NCBI GenBank assembly: GCA_019686135.1
Contig: JADGHL010000004.1
Span: forward strand, 38,671-102,670
Length of the DNA: 64,000 nt
DNA from: Myxococcaceae bacterium
Lineage (GTDB): Bacteria > Myxococcota > Myxococcia > Myxococcales > Myxococcaceae
Direction of reading: 5' to 3'
How positions within the stretch are numbered: the stretch's first letter is position 1; each line of letters starts with the position of its first letter. Of this stretch, positions 41,727 through 52,150 are shown piece after piece. The position numbers and the translations under genes were made by a program. A model generated the notes under the pieces. It was not told the DNA's origin. It saw nothing but the letters and a program-made list of their open reading frames with translations, and made no database searches.

Positions 41727-43661
41727 ATGGACCTGTACAGCGCCGCCAAGCGGATGGCCCGGCCATTCCGGTTCACCCACCCCGACGCCTACCGGGAGCT
41801 CTCGCTTGCCTCGCGCGGGTTGATCGGCAACGGCATCACCTGCGCGCTGGTGCGTCCGGACGGGGCGATCGACTGGCTCTGCTTCCCGCGGTTCGACAGT
41901 CCGAGCGTCTTCGGTGCGCTCATCGACGACGAGCGCGGCGGGCTCACCGCCATCACCCCGGGAGTGGGGCCGTACGAGAGCCTGCAACGGTACGACCCGG
42001 ACACGAACGTCCTCGAGACGCTCTTCACCATCGAACGGCTCGGGGTGGTCCGGCTGGTCGACTACATGCCCTGGACCAACGATCCCCGCGCCGCCATCCA
42101 CGAGGTCCACCGGCGGATCGAATGCGTCGAGGGCTCGATGGAGCTGGACGTGGTGTTCGATCCCCGCTTCGGCTACGGCCTGTCGGAGACGCGCATCGAA
42201 CGCGAGACGCATGGTCTCATCGCCCGCGGGTCCGCCGGCGAACGGCTGGTGATGGTGCTGAGCGGCAACGCCGAGTGGGAACACTACGGCGCCACCGGCG
42301 TGAAGACCCGCATCCGTCTGCGTTCCGGCGAACGGCGGTGGATGATCCTCGCGTGGGACGTGGACCAGCCGGATCCGGTGAGCGCCTACCGCCCCTTCGA
42401 GCACCTCCGCGACACCCGCGAGCACTGGCGCGAGTGGTCCCGCCAGCTCCGCTACGACGGGCCGTGGCGCCACCACGTGCTGCGTTCGGCGCTGGTGCTG
42501 AAGCTTCTGCTCTACGCGCCCACCGGGGCGATGGTCGCCGCGCCCACCACGTCGCTGCCCGAGTGGATCGGCGGCAGCCGGAACTGGGACTACCGCTACA
42601 GCTGGATCCGCGACGCGGCGATGGCGGTGCGCGCCACCAACCTCATCGGCTACACCGCCGAGTCGCGCGAGTTCTTCTACTTCGTCCGCGACACGCTCGG
42701 CACCGGGACGCAGCTTCAGGTGATGTACGCCATCGACGGCAGCCTGGCGCCGGAGGAGAGGACGCTGGACCACCTCTCCGGCTTCCGCGGTTCGAGCCCG
42801 GTGCGGATCGGCAACGGCGCGCGCGATCAGCTGCAGCTCGACACCGCGGGCGCGCTCCTGGACGCGGCGTACCACTACGAGCGCTTCCGCGGCCGGCTGC
42901 CGCTGCGCACCTGGCGGATGCTGGAGTCGATCCTCCACGTCATCGCCCAGCGCTGGCGCGAGCCGGACCACGGCATCTGGGAGCCGCGTCGCGAGAGGCG
43001 GCACAACGTCCACTCCAAGCTGACCTGCTGGCTGGCGCTCCACCGCGGGGCCAGCCTGGCGCGCCGCTTCCTCCAGCCTCGCACCGAACAGTTCTGCGCG
43101 GTGGAGGCAGAACGCATCCGCCAGGACATCCTCCGGAACGGGCTGGACTCCACGCGGTCCCACTTCGTCAGCGCCTACGGCTACGACGAACCGGACGCGG
43201 CGCTGTTGCTGCTGCCCATCTTCAACTGCTTCAGCGCGCGCGAGCCTTTGGTGTTGCGCACCATCGAGTGGCTGCGCTCGGAGCTCGGCACCGGGCGCGC
43301 CGGGTTCCTGCGCCGCTACCGCAGCGACGACGGCATCGGCGGTCCGGAGGGTGCGTTCCTCCTGTGCGGGTTCTGGATGGCCGAGGCGCTGGCGCTCGCC
43401 AACCGGATCGAAGAGGCGGAGGAGGTGCTGGTGACGCACATCGAGGCGTCCAACCACCTCGGGCTTCTGGCCGAGGAGATCCACCCGCTCACCCGCGAGC
43501 AGCTCGGTAACTTCCCCCAGGCCTTCAGCCACCTGGGGTTGATCAACGCGGCGATCCGGATCGACCGCGCCTTCCGGATGCGGGACGAAGGGGTGATCGC
43601 CCCGCCGCACTTCATGGATCCGGAGCCCCCGCCGATCCTCATTCCTCCTGGGGGAGAGTGA
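41727..43661 (+). CDS. GH15-family glucoamylase/trehalase-like glycosidase
   Basis: 644 residues, no signal peptide, so cytoplasmic. The N-terminal beta domain (GLIGNGITCALVRPDGAIDWLCFPRFDSPSVFG) and the (alpha/alpha)6 catalytic domain are both present: WDYRYSWIRDAA, the general-acid region DHGIWEPRRERRHNVHSK, and the base region NHLGLLAEEIHP. Bacterial members of this type act on trehalose or on short alpha-glucans. It ends 23 nt into a convergent MFS gene. Confidence 0.92.
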   Translation: MDLYSAAKRMARPFRFTHPDAYRELSLASRGLIGNGITCALVRPDGAIDWLCFPRFDSPSVFGALIDDERGGLTAITPGVGPYESLQRYDPDTNVLETLFTIERLGVVRLVDYMPWTNDPRAAIHEVHRRIECVEGSMELDVVFDPRFGYGLSETRIERETHGLIARGSAGERLVMVLSGNAEWEHYGATGVKTRIRLRSGERRWMILAWDVDQPDPVSAYRPFEHLRDTREHWREWSRQLRYDGPWRHHVLRSALVLKLLLYAPTGAMVAAPTTSLPEWIGGSRNWDYRYSWIRDAAMAVRATNLIGYTAESREFFYFVRDTLGTGTQLQVMYAIDGSLAPEERTLDHLSGFRGSSPVRIGNGARDQLQLDTAGALLDAAYHYERFRGRLPLRTWRMLESILHVIAQRWREPDHGIWEPRRERRHNVHSKLTCWLALHRGASLARRFLQPRTEQFCAVEAERIRQDILRNGLDSTRSHFVSAYGYDEPDAALLLLPIFNCFSAREPLVLRTIEWLRSELGTGRAGFLRRYRSDDGIGGPEGAFLLCGFWMAEALALANRIEEAEEVLVTHIEASNHLGLLAEEIHPLTREQLGNFPQAFSHLGLINAAIRIDRAFRMRDEGVIAPPHFMDPEPPPILIPPGGE

Positions 43662-44925
43662 CGGAGAGAATCCCCAGGCGCTCGTAGATGGGCCGCACAT
43701 GGACCCTCAGCCTGGGCAGTGCGCGCAAGAAGGCGATCGCCCCCAGAAGGCAGCCGGCCCCGCCTATGAGCAGCGCCGTCGGCGCCCCGAAGCGATCCGC
43801 CAGCGCGCCGGCGAAGAGCGACCCGAACGGCGCGGTGCCGACGATCGCCACGGTGTAGAAGCTCATCACCCGGCCGCGCTTGTCCTCGTCGACGATCGTC
43901 TGCAGCAGCGTGTTGGTGGACGCCGTCTGGGTCATCATCGACAGCCCGGTGAGGCCGAGCGCCGGCAGCGTCAGCCACAGCCAGCGCGACCCGGCGAACA
44001 CCGCCAGCCCCACGCCGAACCCGGCGGCGGAGAGCGCCACCACCTTCCCCAGCCCGAGCACGCTGCTGCGGGAGGCCAGGTAGAGCGCGCCCACCAACGC
44101 CCCCGCGCCGGTGGCGGCCATCATCACGCCGAAGGTGTTGGCGCCGCCGCGCAGCGCCTGTTCGGCCATCGCGGGCATCAGCACCATGTACGGCATGCCC
44201 AAAAGGCTGCTCACCGAAAGGAGCAGGAGCAGCGCGCGGATCGGCTTCGACCGCGCCGCGTATCCGGCCCCCTCGCGGAGCGCCTCCAGCACGTGGCCCG
44301 TCGTCTGCCGCGGCGCCGGCGTGACCAGCCGCATCGCCAGCAGCGAGCCGATCACCGCCACGTAGCTGAGCGCGTCGATGGCAAAGCACCAGCCTTCGCC
44401 CACCGTGGCGATGAGCGCGCCGCCGACGGTGGGGCCGATCAGCCGCGCCGCGTTCACCATGGAGGAGTTGAGGGCGATCGCGTTGGGGAGATCCGCGCGG
44501 TCTTCGATCATCTGCACCACGAAGGCCTGCCGCGCGGGCATGTCGAAGGAGTTGATGACCCCCTGCAGCAGGTTGAGGAGGATGACGTGCACCACGGTGA
44601 TGGTGCCCGTGAGCGCGAAGATCGCCAGAAGGCCGGACTGGATCATCGCCATCACCTGGGTCACCACCAGCACGCGGTGGCGGTTCAGCCGGTCCACCCA
44701 CACGCCGGCGAACGGCGCCAGGAAGAAGATGGGGATCTGCGAGGCGAAGCCGCTCACCCCGAGCAGCCACTCGGAGTGGGTGAGCCGGAACACCAGCCAG
44801 GAGGTGGCCACGCGCGTGAGCCACGTGCCGATGAGCGAGAGGCTCTGGCCCGCGAAGAACAGGCGGTAGTTGCGGTGTCGCAGCGCCCGCCCCAGGGAGC
44901 GCGCTGTGAGTGTGAGCCCGGCCAT
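43639..44925 (-). CDS. MFS transporter (EntS/DHA3-like)
   Basis: 428 residues from ATG 44925, 12 membrane helices. Family marks: NYRLFFAGQSLSLIGTWL in helix 1, FAGVWVDRLNRHRVLVVTQ loop 2-3, SFDMPARQAFVVQMI in the helix 4-5 loop, and RGRVMSFY in the second half, as in EntS-type exporters of siderophores or drugs. TATTCG lies 9 nt before the ATG without a Shine-Dalgarno. The substrate is unknown. Confidence 0.9.
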   Translation of the reverse strand: MAGLTLTARSLGRALRHRNYRLFFAGQSLSLIGTWLTRVATSWLVFRLTHSEWLLGVSGFASQIPIFFLAPFAGVWVDRLNRHRVLVVTQVMAMIQSGLLAIFALTGTITVVHVILLNLLQGVINSFDMPARQAFVVQMIEDRADLPNAIALNSSMVNAARLIGPTVGGALIATVGEGWCFAIDALSYVAVIGSLLAMRLVTPAPRQTTGHVLEALREGAGYAARSKPIRALLLLLSVSSLLGMPYMVLMPAMAEQALRGGANTFGVMMAATGAGALVGALYLASRSSVLGLGKVVALSAAGFGVGLAVFAGSRWLWLTLPALGLTGLSMMTQTASTNTLLQTIVDEDKRGRVMSFYTVAIVGTAPFGSLFAGALADRFGAPTALLIGGAGCLLGAIAFLRALPRLRVHVRPIYERLGILSVTLPQEE

Positions 44926-44976
44926 CCCCTCAAGCGAATATCCCCGGTGGGCGACGGGCGCACCGGTCAAAAAGCG

Positions 44977-46989
44977 TCAGTGCACGGTCATCGCCGAACC
45001 GGTGGGCGCCTCGGGCCGCCGGTCGCGGTCGGCCTCCGGCTCGTCGGGAGTGACCGCCATGGGCGGTTCGACCGGGAGCGACACGACGAAGGTGGCGCCG
45101 CCGCCGGGCGTGGTCTCCGCGTGCACGCGCCCGCCGTGCGCGTCGACAATCTTCCGGACGATGTAGAGGCCCAGCCCCAGCCCGCCGAAGTGTCGCGAGG
45201 ACACCGCGCGCTCGAAGCGGCCGAAGATGCGGTCCTGCGCCTCCGGCGGGATGCCGATGCCGTGGTCGCTCACGCGTAGGGTGGCGTTCCCGTCTTCGGT
45301 GCGCAGGGAGATTTCGATGGGCCGCCCGGCGGCGAACTTCATGGCGTTGGTGAGCAGGTTGGTGAGCACCTCGTCCAGCCGGGAGCGATCCCACGTCCCC
45401 GTCACCGCCTCCGGCGCGTCGATCGTCACGCGGCACCCGGCCCGCGACAGGTCGCCGCCAAAGCGCGTCACCACCTCGCGGGTGAGCTGCCCGAGGTCCA
45501 CGCCCTTTGTGCGCTCCAGCCGGAAGCGGCCGCTGGAGATGCGCGACACGTCGAGGAGCTCTTCGACCAGCCGGCCGATCCGCCGGGTCTGCCGCATCGC
45601 CAGGTGGATTTTCCGCTGGGCCGCCGGCGGCAGCGGGTCGTCTCCGTCGCGCCCGTCCTCACGAAGGAGCGACTGCAGGTGCAGCATGAGGGAGGTGAGC
45701 GGCGTCTTCAGCTCGTGCGAGGCCACCGAGAGGAACTCGTCGCGCACGCGGATCGCCTCCAGCGCCTCCTGGTAGAGCACTTCGCGCTCCGCCTCGGCCC
45801 GCTTGCGTTCGCTGATGTCGCGGCCGATGCCCACCAGCTTCCCGCCGTTGATCCAGATGTGCTGGAGCGACAGCTCCACCGGGACCTCGGACTGGTTCCC
45901 GTGGCGCACGCGCGTCTCCAGCGACACGCGCGGCAGCCGGCCGTCGCCGAGCGCGTCCAACAGCCGCCGGAACTCCTCCTCGGAGTACTCGGGCAACAAA
46001 TCCAGCGTGCGCATGCGCAACAGCTGCTTGCGCGAGAGTCCCAGAAGCGCGCTGGCGCCGCGGTTGAGGTACTGCAGCCGCCACGAGAGCGGGTCGAAGA
46101 TGAAGACCGCGTCCAGCACTGCGTCCAGCGTCTCCTTGAACTCCGCGAGGATGGCCTGCGCGCGCTTCTGGTGGTCGATGTCCGTGAACGTCCCCAGCCA
46201 GGAGACGATGCTCTGGTCCGGTGCGCGCTCCGGCAGCGCCCGCCCGAGGTGCCAGCGGTACGCCCGCCCGGGCCCCGTGCGCAGCCGGAGCTCGAACTCG
46301 CAGGGGCGCCGGGTCTCCAGCGCGTGCCGCCACACGCCTTCCACCCGTTCGCGATCCTCCGGGTGCACCGCGTCCAGCCAGCCGCGGGCGGTGTCGCGGT
46401 CGCTCGCGCCGGTGAGCTCGAACCAGCGCCGGTTGAAGTAGTCGATGGTCCCGTCCGGGCGCGCGGTCCAGACGATGTGCGGCACCGCCTCCGCGAGGCT
46501 CCGGTAGTGCCGTTCGCTCGAGAGCTTCGCCTCGAGCAGCCGGAGCTCCGCCTCCCGCCGCTCGGCGCGCAGCAGCTTCTGCCCCTGCTCCTCCACCCGC
46601 TTGCGGGTGCGGTACAGCTCGGCGAACACCGCCACCTTCGCGCGCACCACCTCCGGGCTGAGCGGCTTCACCAGGTAGTCCACCGCGCCGGCCTCGTAGC
46701 CGCGGAACATGGACCGCAGCTCGCCCGCCTCCGCGGTGAGGAAGAGGATGGGCGGCGCGTGCTCCCTCGGCCGCTGACGGATGAGCGTGGCCACCTCGAA
46801 GCCGTCCATCTCCGGCATGCGCACGTCCAGGAGCACGACCGCGAACTCCTCCCGGAGGAGCGCGCGCAGCGCCTCCTGGCCGCTGGCGGCTTCGACGATC
46901 CGGTACTCGGGTGAGTCGAGGATCGCCTTGAGGGCGACCCGGTTCTCTCTGCGGTCGTCGACGACCAGGATGTTGACCGGGACGTTCAT
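44977..46989 (-). CDS. Hybrid histidine kinase: receiver-PAS-PAS-HisKA-HATPase
   Basis: 670 residues from ATG 46989. An N-terminal receiver (VNILVVDDRRENR, VLLDVRMPEMDG with the Asp, VKPL with the Lys) is followed by a coiled coil, a PAS/PAC domain (AVPHIVWTARPDG ... GTFTDIDHQ), a second PAS (VLDAVFIFDPLSW ... GIGRDISERK), a HisKA dimerisation domain (SVASHELKTPL with the phospho-His), and the ATPase domain with N box (NLLTNAMKFA), DHGIGIPPE and GGLGLGLYIV. It is cytoplasmic, with no membrane helix. It lies 149 nt downstream of the sigma-54 activator gene and may work with it. Confidence 0.93.
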   Translation of the reverse strand: MNVPVNILVVDDRRENRVALKAILDSPEYRIVEAASGQEALRALLREEFAVVLLDVRMPEMDGFEVATLIRQRPREHAPPILFLTAEAGELRSMFRGYEAGAVDYLVKPLSPEVVRAKVAVFAELYRTRKRVEEQGQKLLRAERREAELRLLEAKLSSERHYRSLAEAVPHIVWTARPDGTIDYFNRRWFELTGASDRDTARGWLDAVHPEDRERVEGVWRHALETRRPCEFELRLRTGPGRAYRWHLGRALPERAPDQSIVSWLGTFTDIDHQKRAQAILAEFKETLDAVLDAVFIFDPLSWRLQYLNRGASALLGLSRKQLLRMRTLDLLPEYSEEEFRRLLDALGDGRLPRVSLETRVRHGNQSEVPVELSLQHIWINGGKLVGIGRDISERKRAEAEREVLYQEALEAIRVRDEFLSVASHELKTPLTSLMLHLQSLLREDGRDGDDPLPPAAQRKIHLAMRQTRRIGRLVEELLDVSRISSGRFRLERTKGVDLGQLTREVVTRFGGDLSRAGCRVTIDAPEAVTGTWDRSRLDEVLTNLLTNAMKFAAGRPIEISLRTEDGNATLRVSDHGIGIPPEAQDRIFGRFERAVSSRHFGGLGLGLYIVRKIVDAHGGRVHAETTPGGGATFVVSLPVEPPMAVTPDEPEADRDRRPEAPTGSAMTVH

Positions 46990-47138
46990 CGGACCCTCGC
47001 GCGCGCACACGGTGGCGGATTGAAAAGGTGACGCGCGCTGCGCCACGCCACCACCCATTCGGCATCCGCGGCCGCGCATCCGGCCGGGCCCCGAGCCGTC
47101 TCCCACGGCCTGCCTGGGCTCGCCCGCAGTGCGGGCCT

Positions 47139-48959
<1,821 letters not shown>

Positions 48960-49062
48960 ACTTCAACCGTGAAGCAGGCAAGTCACGCCGCGCGGTCTGA
49001 TTGAAGCGAGCCCCGTGTTCTGGATCGCCCCGCGTGCGGATGGTTCATCTGTGAAGCCACAG

Positions 49063-49068
49063 TTATAC
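49063..49068 (+). promoter_or_regulatory. Weak candidate -10 in the 48960-49169 divergent intergenic region
   Basis: This 210-nt gap between the sigma-54 activator and the FabH-like gene is unusually AT-rich in its right half. TTATAC at 49063-49068 is the best -10-like match; no good -35 or sigma-54 (-24/-12) site is visible. CTTCA-N4-TGAAG at 48961-48974 is a short palindrome next to the activator's start. Confidence 0.25.
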
Positions 49069-49169
49069 GGAAAATCATTGAATTCTGCGTGTTTGGGATG
49101 TGGCCCGGCGCGTGCTCAGAGAAAGCCGCAAAGCCCGCGATGCCGGGCGGGCCTTCGGAGGAGCCGGCG

Positions 49170-50282
49170 GTGAGACGCATTCGCTTCATCGGTGTGGGGT
49201 CCTTCGTCCCGCGGCGGCGGGTCAGCAACGAGCGCATCGTCCAGGCGATCCCCGGCTGGGCGCCGGAGCGGATCGAAGAGAAGATCGGCCTGCGCGAGCG
49301 TCGCTTCCTCTGGGACTTCGATCCGGTCACCGGCCGCGCCGTCCCGCCGCCGGAGGACTCGGAGTTCTACCCCGCCAACAACGTGGAGATGTGCGAGGTG
49401 GCGCTGCGCGGCGCGCTGGAGATGGGCGGGGTGGATCCGCTCGAGCTGGACGCGCTGTTCGTCGTCACCTGCACGCCGGACGAGCTCAACTTCAACCACG
49501 ACGCGATGGTGCTGCACCAGAAGTTTGGCTGTCGGCCGGACACCTTCGCGCTGGTCATCGACGACGGCTGCGGCGGGACGCCCTACGTCATCGACATGGC
49601 GCGGAAGATGATCGAGGGCGGGAATTTCCGCACCGTCGCGGTGGTGGCCTCCGCGTTCACCTCCGCGCTGGTGAACCGCGAAGAGTACACCGCGGCGGTC
49701 AAGGCGGCCGACAGCGAGAAGGCGCTCTACGCGTACCTGTCGATGTACGTGTTCGGCGACGGCGCGAGCGCGGTCATCCTCCGCGCGGGCGAGGAGGTGG
49801 CGGAGGGCGATGCGTCCGCGCCGGGCATCCTCCGGTCGATGTCCGGGAACGCGCACGCGGAGCTGGTGCTGCGCCGGGGCGGCGGCGTGCTCCGCCTGGG
49901 TTACCAGGGCCGCGCGCAGCCGGGCGACCACGCCTTCGTCATCGACGGGATCAAGGTGGCGCGTTCGTATCCCGTCTACATGCGCGAGTGCATCGGCGCG
50001 GTGACCGGGAACGACCCCGGGCTCCTGCGTCAGGTGAAGCGCTTCTATTTCCACCAGCCCAACAAGCGCGTGATGGATCGCTTCGTCGCCTCGGTGGGCG
50101 TGCCGCCGGAGAAGGTCGCCTGCCACGTCGACACGCACGGCAACACCTCCGCCGCCGGGATGCTGACTCTGCTCGACGAGGATCTGCGGGCGGGCCGCGT
50201 GTCGCTCGGGTCGGGCGATCTGGTGGTGATCGCCGCGGTCGGCGCGAACGTCCACTACGGCGCACAGCTCGTCCGGCTCTAG
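49170..50282 (+). CDS. 3-oxoacyl-ACP synthase III (FabH-like ketosynthase)
   Basis: 370 residues. GTG 49170 is chosen over in-frame starts at 49089, 49098 and 49140 because GGAGGAG (49157-49163) lies 6 nt before it and the protein then opens with the family start RIRFIGVGSFVPRRRVSN. The catalytic triad is complete: Cys134 in DDGCGGTPYV, His295 in FHQPNK, Asn325 in HGNTSAAG. The longer size and HQPN form place it with FabH-like enzymes of secondary or special fatty acid metabolism rather than the housekeeping FabH. Its partner genes downstream are DUF2378 and unknown. Confidence 0.88.
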   Translation: MRRIRFIGVGSFVPRRRVSNERIVQAIPGWAPERIEEKIGLRERRFLWDFDPVTGRAVPPPEDSEFYPANNVEMCEVALRGALEMGGVDPLELDALFVVTCTPDELNFNHDAMVLHQKFGCRPDTFALVIDDGCGGTPYVIDMARKMIEGGNFRTVAVVASAFTSALVNREEYTAAVKAADSEKALYAYLSMYVFGDGASAVILRAGEEVAEGDASAPGILRSMSGNAHAELVLRRGGGVLRLGYQGRAQPGDHAFVIDGIKVARSYPVYMRECIGAVTGNDPGLLRQVKRFYFHQPNKRVMDRFVASVGVPPEKVACHVDTHGNTSAAGMLTLLDEDLRAGRVSLGSGDLVVIAAVGANVHYGAQLVRL

Positions 50283-50300
50283 CCGGGAGGTACCGCACGC

Positions 50301-50948
50301 ATGGCCACTTCCTCCTCCGCCCCGAAGGGCCCCACCCCGGTGAAGATCACCTCGCCGGACTTCGAGCGCCGGCTGGCCCTCGCCACGGCGGACGACACCG
50401 CCAAGGGGATGTTCTTCAACGGCGTGGTGCAGGCGGTGGGGAAGCTCGTGAACGCGCAAGCCGCCACCACCTGCCTCGCCGCCGTGGGCGATCGGAAGTT
50501 CGTCGACTTCTTCAACTATCCGATCGCCTGGTTCCTCCGGCTGTCCTTCACCGCCGCCGAGCTGCTCGCGCCGGCGGTGGGCGGACATGAAAGCGCGTTC
50601 CGCAAGCTCGGGATGCAGGCCACCCACGACTTCCTCGCCACCGGCGTGGGCAAGACGCTGCTGCTGCTCGCCGGACGCGACGCGAAGCGGCTCCTGACCG
50701 CAGTGCCCGGCGCGTTCAAGACCGCCGTCAGCTACGGCGAGCGCCGGGTGGACTTCTCGGGCAACGGCGCCGGCACGCTGACGATGCGCCGCGACTTCAT
50801 GCCGCCCGCGTACCACGAGGGCGTGCTCATCGCGGTGCTCCAGGCGGTGGGCGCGAAGAACGTCTCGGTGGTGGGCAAGGCCGTGGGGCCGCTGGACGCG
50901 GACTACCACCTCCGCTGGGACCCAGAGGACGAAGGAGGCCAGTCATGA
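50301..50948 (+). CDS. DUF2378 (TIGR02265) myxobacterial paralogous-family protein
   Basis: 215 residues behind GGGAGGT. The layout fits the Myxococcus/Stigmatella family: AKGMFFNGVVQAVGKL, the central VDFFNYPIAWFLRLSFTAAELL and RKLGMQATHDFLATGVGKTLL, then a beta-rich end with MRRDFMPPAYHEGVLIAVLQAVG. These proteins have many paralogues per genome and no known function. ATGA overlap links it to the next gene and the FabH-like gene is 18 nt upstream, so three to four genes form an operon. Confidence 0.82.
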   Translation: MATSSSAPKGPTPVKITSPDFERRLALATADDTAKGMFFNGVVQAVGKLVNAQAATTCLAAVGDRKFVDFFNYPIAWFLRLSFTAAELLAPAVGGHESAFRKLGMQATHDFLATGVGKTLLLLAGRDAKRLLTAVPGAFKTAVSYGERRVDFSGNGAGTLTMRRDFMPPAYHEGVLIAVLQAVGAKNVSVVGKAVGPLDADYHLRWDPEDEGGQS

Positions 50949-51646
50949 AGCGCGCACTCATCTGCAGCACGATACTGATGATGGCGTGGGCAGGCGCGGC
51001 GAGCGCCGGGGACACCGTGTACGTGGTCCGCAGCGAGGAGGACCCCGCCAGCCCGGCCGACCCGGCGGTGTGCGCGCAGGCGCCGTTCGCGGTGAACGTG
51101 ATGCTCGGCGCGTCGCTCTACTCGGTGAAGCTGGGCAAGCACGACGGCGAGGTGAAGGACGACTCGGCGAAGAAGATCGGCACCGCCACCGCGTGCATCC
51201 AGCTCACCACGGTCACCTTCCCCGAAGGGCTGCAGCAGCAGATGTACGCACAGTTCGACCTCCCGGACGGGACCTGGACGGGCCTTGGCACCTGCACCAT
51301 CGTCTCCAACTCGGTCCCGCAGGCGGGCGTGGTGCTGGCCGGGTGCGCGCTGAAGGTCCTCTCCGGGCCGGCCGGGACGGTGGGCGGGACCATCACCTCC
51401 AACACCGTGTTCAACCCGCTCGGGCTGCCCGGGTTCGACACCGGGTCGTACTGGACGCTCCTGTCGTACGACGACGGCTCGCACGATGATGACGACGGGT
51501 GCGGGCACGGTTGCGGCCCGGGGCATGGGCACGGGTACGGTCACCACGGCGGCGGGCACCCTGGCCACGGCTTTAAGTTCGTCGAAGACACGCGGCCGAT
51601 GGCGGTGATCGAATCGCTGCGGCGGGCGGTGGAGGGCGCGCGATGA
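50945..51646 (+). CDS. Secreted protein with His/Gly-rich metal-binding tail
   Basis: 233 residues with a signal peptide (LICSTILMMAWAGAASA). The body is beta-rich with four widely spaced cysteines. Residues about 180-208 are a low-complexity run of His, Gly and Asp with two Cys (DDDDGCGHGCGPGHG and on), likely binding Zn, Ni or Cu. It starts by ATGA overlap with the DUF2378 gene and ends by the same overlap with the next one. No family is recognised. Confidence 0.7.
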   Translation: MKRALICSTILMMAWAGAASAGDTVYVVRSEEDPASPADPAVCAQAPFAVNVMLGASLYSVKLGKHDGEVKDDSAKKIGTATACIQLTTVTFPEGLQQQMYAQFDLPDGTWTGLGTCTIVSNSVPQAGVVLAGCALKVLSGPAGTVGGTITSNTVFNPLGLPGFDTGSYWTLLSYDDGSHDDDDGCGHGCGPGHGHGYGHHGGGHPGHGFKFVEDTRPMAVIESLRRAVEGAR

Positions 51647-52020
51647 TCGGCGATCCGGAGGCGCTGCCGGTGTTCGCGGCGGTCACGCGGCCGGATGGTT
51701 CGGTGGAGCACGTCCGCGTCGGCCAGGCGATCCGCATCGGCGATCGCTTCGAGCTCTCCTTCGCTCCGCTGTCGATCGGCGCGCCGCCGCCCGTGCGCAC
51801 GAAGGCCGCGCCGCTGGCGACGGACGCCCACCCCGAGCCTTCGCGGCCGATGCCCGCTGGGGACGATCCCGTCGCCGGGCTCGAGTTCCTCGCCGATCGC
51901 GCGCGGCGCGTGCTCGCGGATCCGAAGAAGGCGAAGTGGCACGACGAACAGCGCGTTTTGCTCCAGGCGATCGAAGCGGAGCTGGCGCGCAAGCGGAGCA
52001 CCTTCGCCGAGGCGCGCTGA
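51643..52020 (+). CDS. Hypothetical protein, 125 aa
   Basis: Soluble protein starting by ATGA overlap with the His-rich secreted protein. N-terminal beta segment (LPVFAAVTRPDGSVEHVRVGQAI), a Pro-rich linker, and a C-terminal helix pair (GLEFLADRARRVLADP, VLLQAIEAELARKRS). No family is recognised; it closes the four-gene run that begins with the FabH-like gene. Confidence 0.55.
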   Translation: MIGDPEALPVFAAVTRPDGSVEHVRVGQAIRIGDRFELSFAPLSIGAPPPVRTKAAPLATDAHPEPSRPMPAGDDPVAGLEFLADRARRVLADPKKAKWHDEQRVLLQAIEAELARKRSTFAEAR

Positions 52021-52137
52021 TCCTCCGGGCAGTGTCTCTTCGACTGCACGCGTCTCCTCGAGTGTACACTGGCACGCGCGCGCTTCGGATTCTTCGCGTC
52101 GTCGGAGAAGTCGAGACAACTGCTCGCGGTGCGCGCC

Positions 52138-52143
52138 GATAAT
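52138..52143 (+). promoter_or_regulatory. Candidate -10 element, leaderless start
   Basis: GATAAT, the best match to the sigma-70 consensus here, ends 7 nt before the ATG at 52151. No Shine-Dalgarno is present. GAGACA at 52113-52118 could be a poor -35 at 19 nt. Confidence 0.4.
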
Positions 52144-52150
52144 CGGCGGC

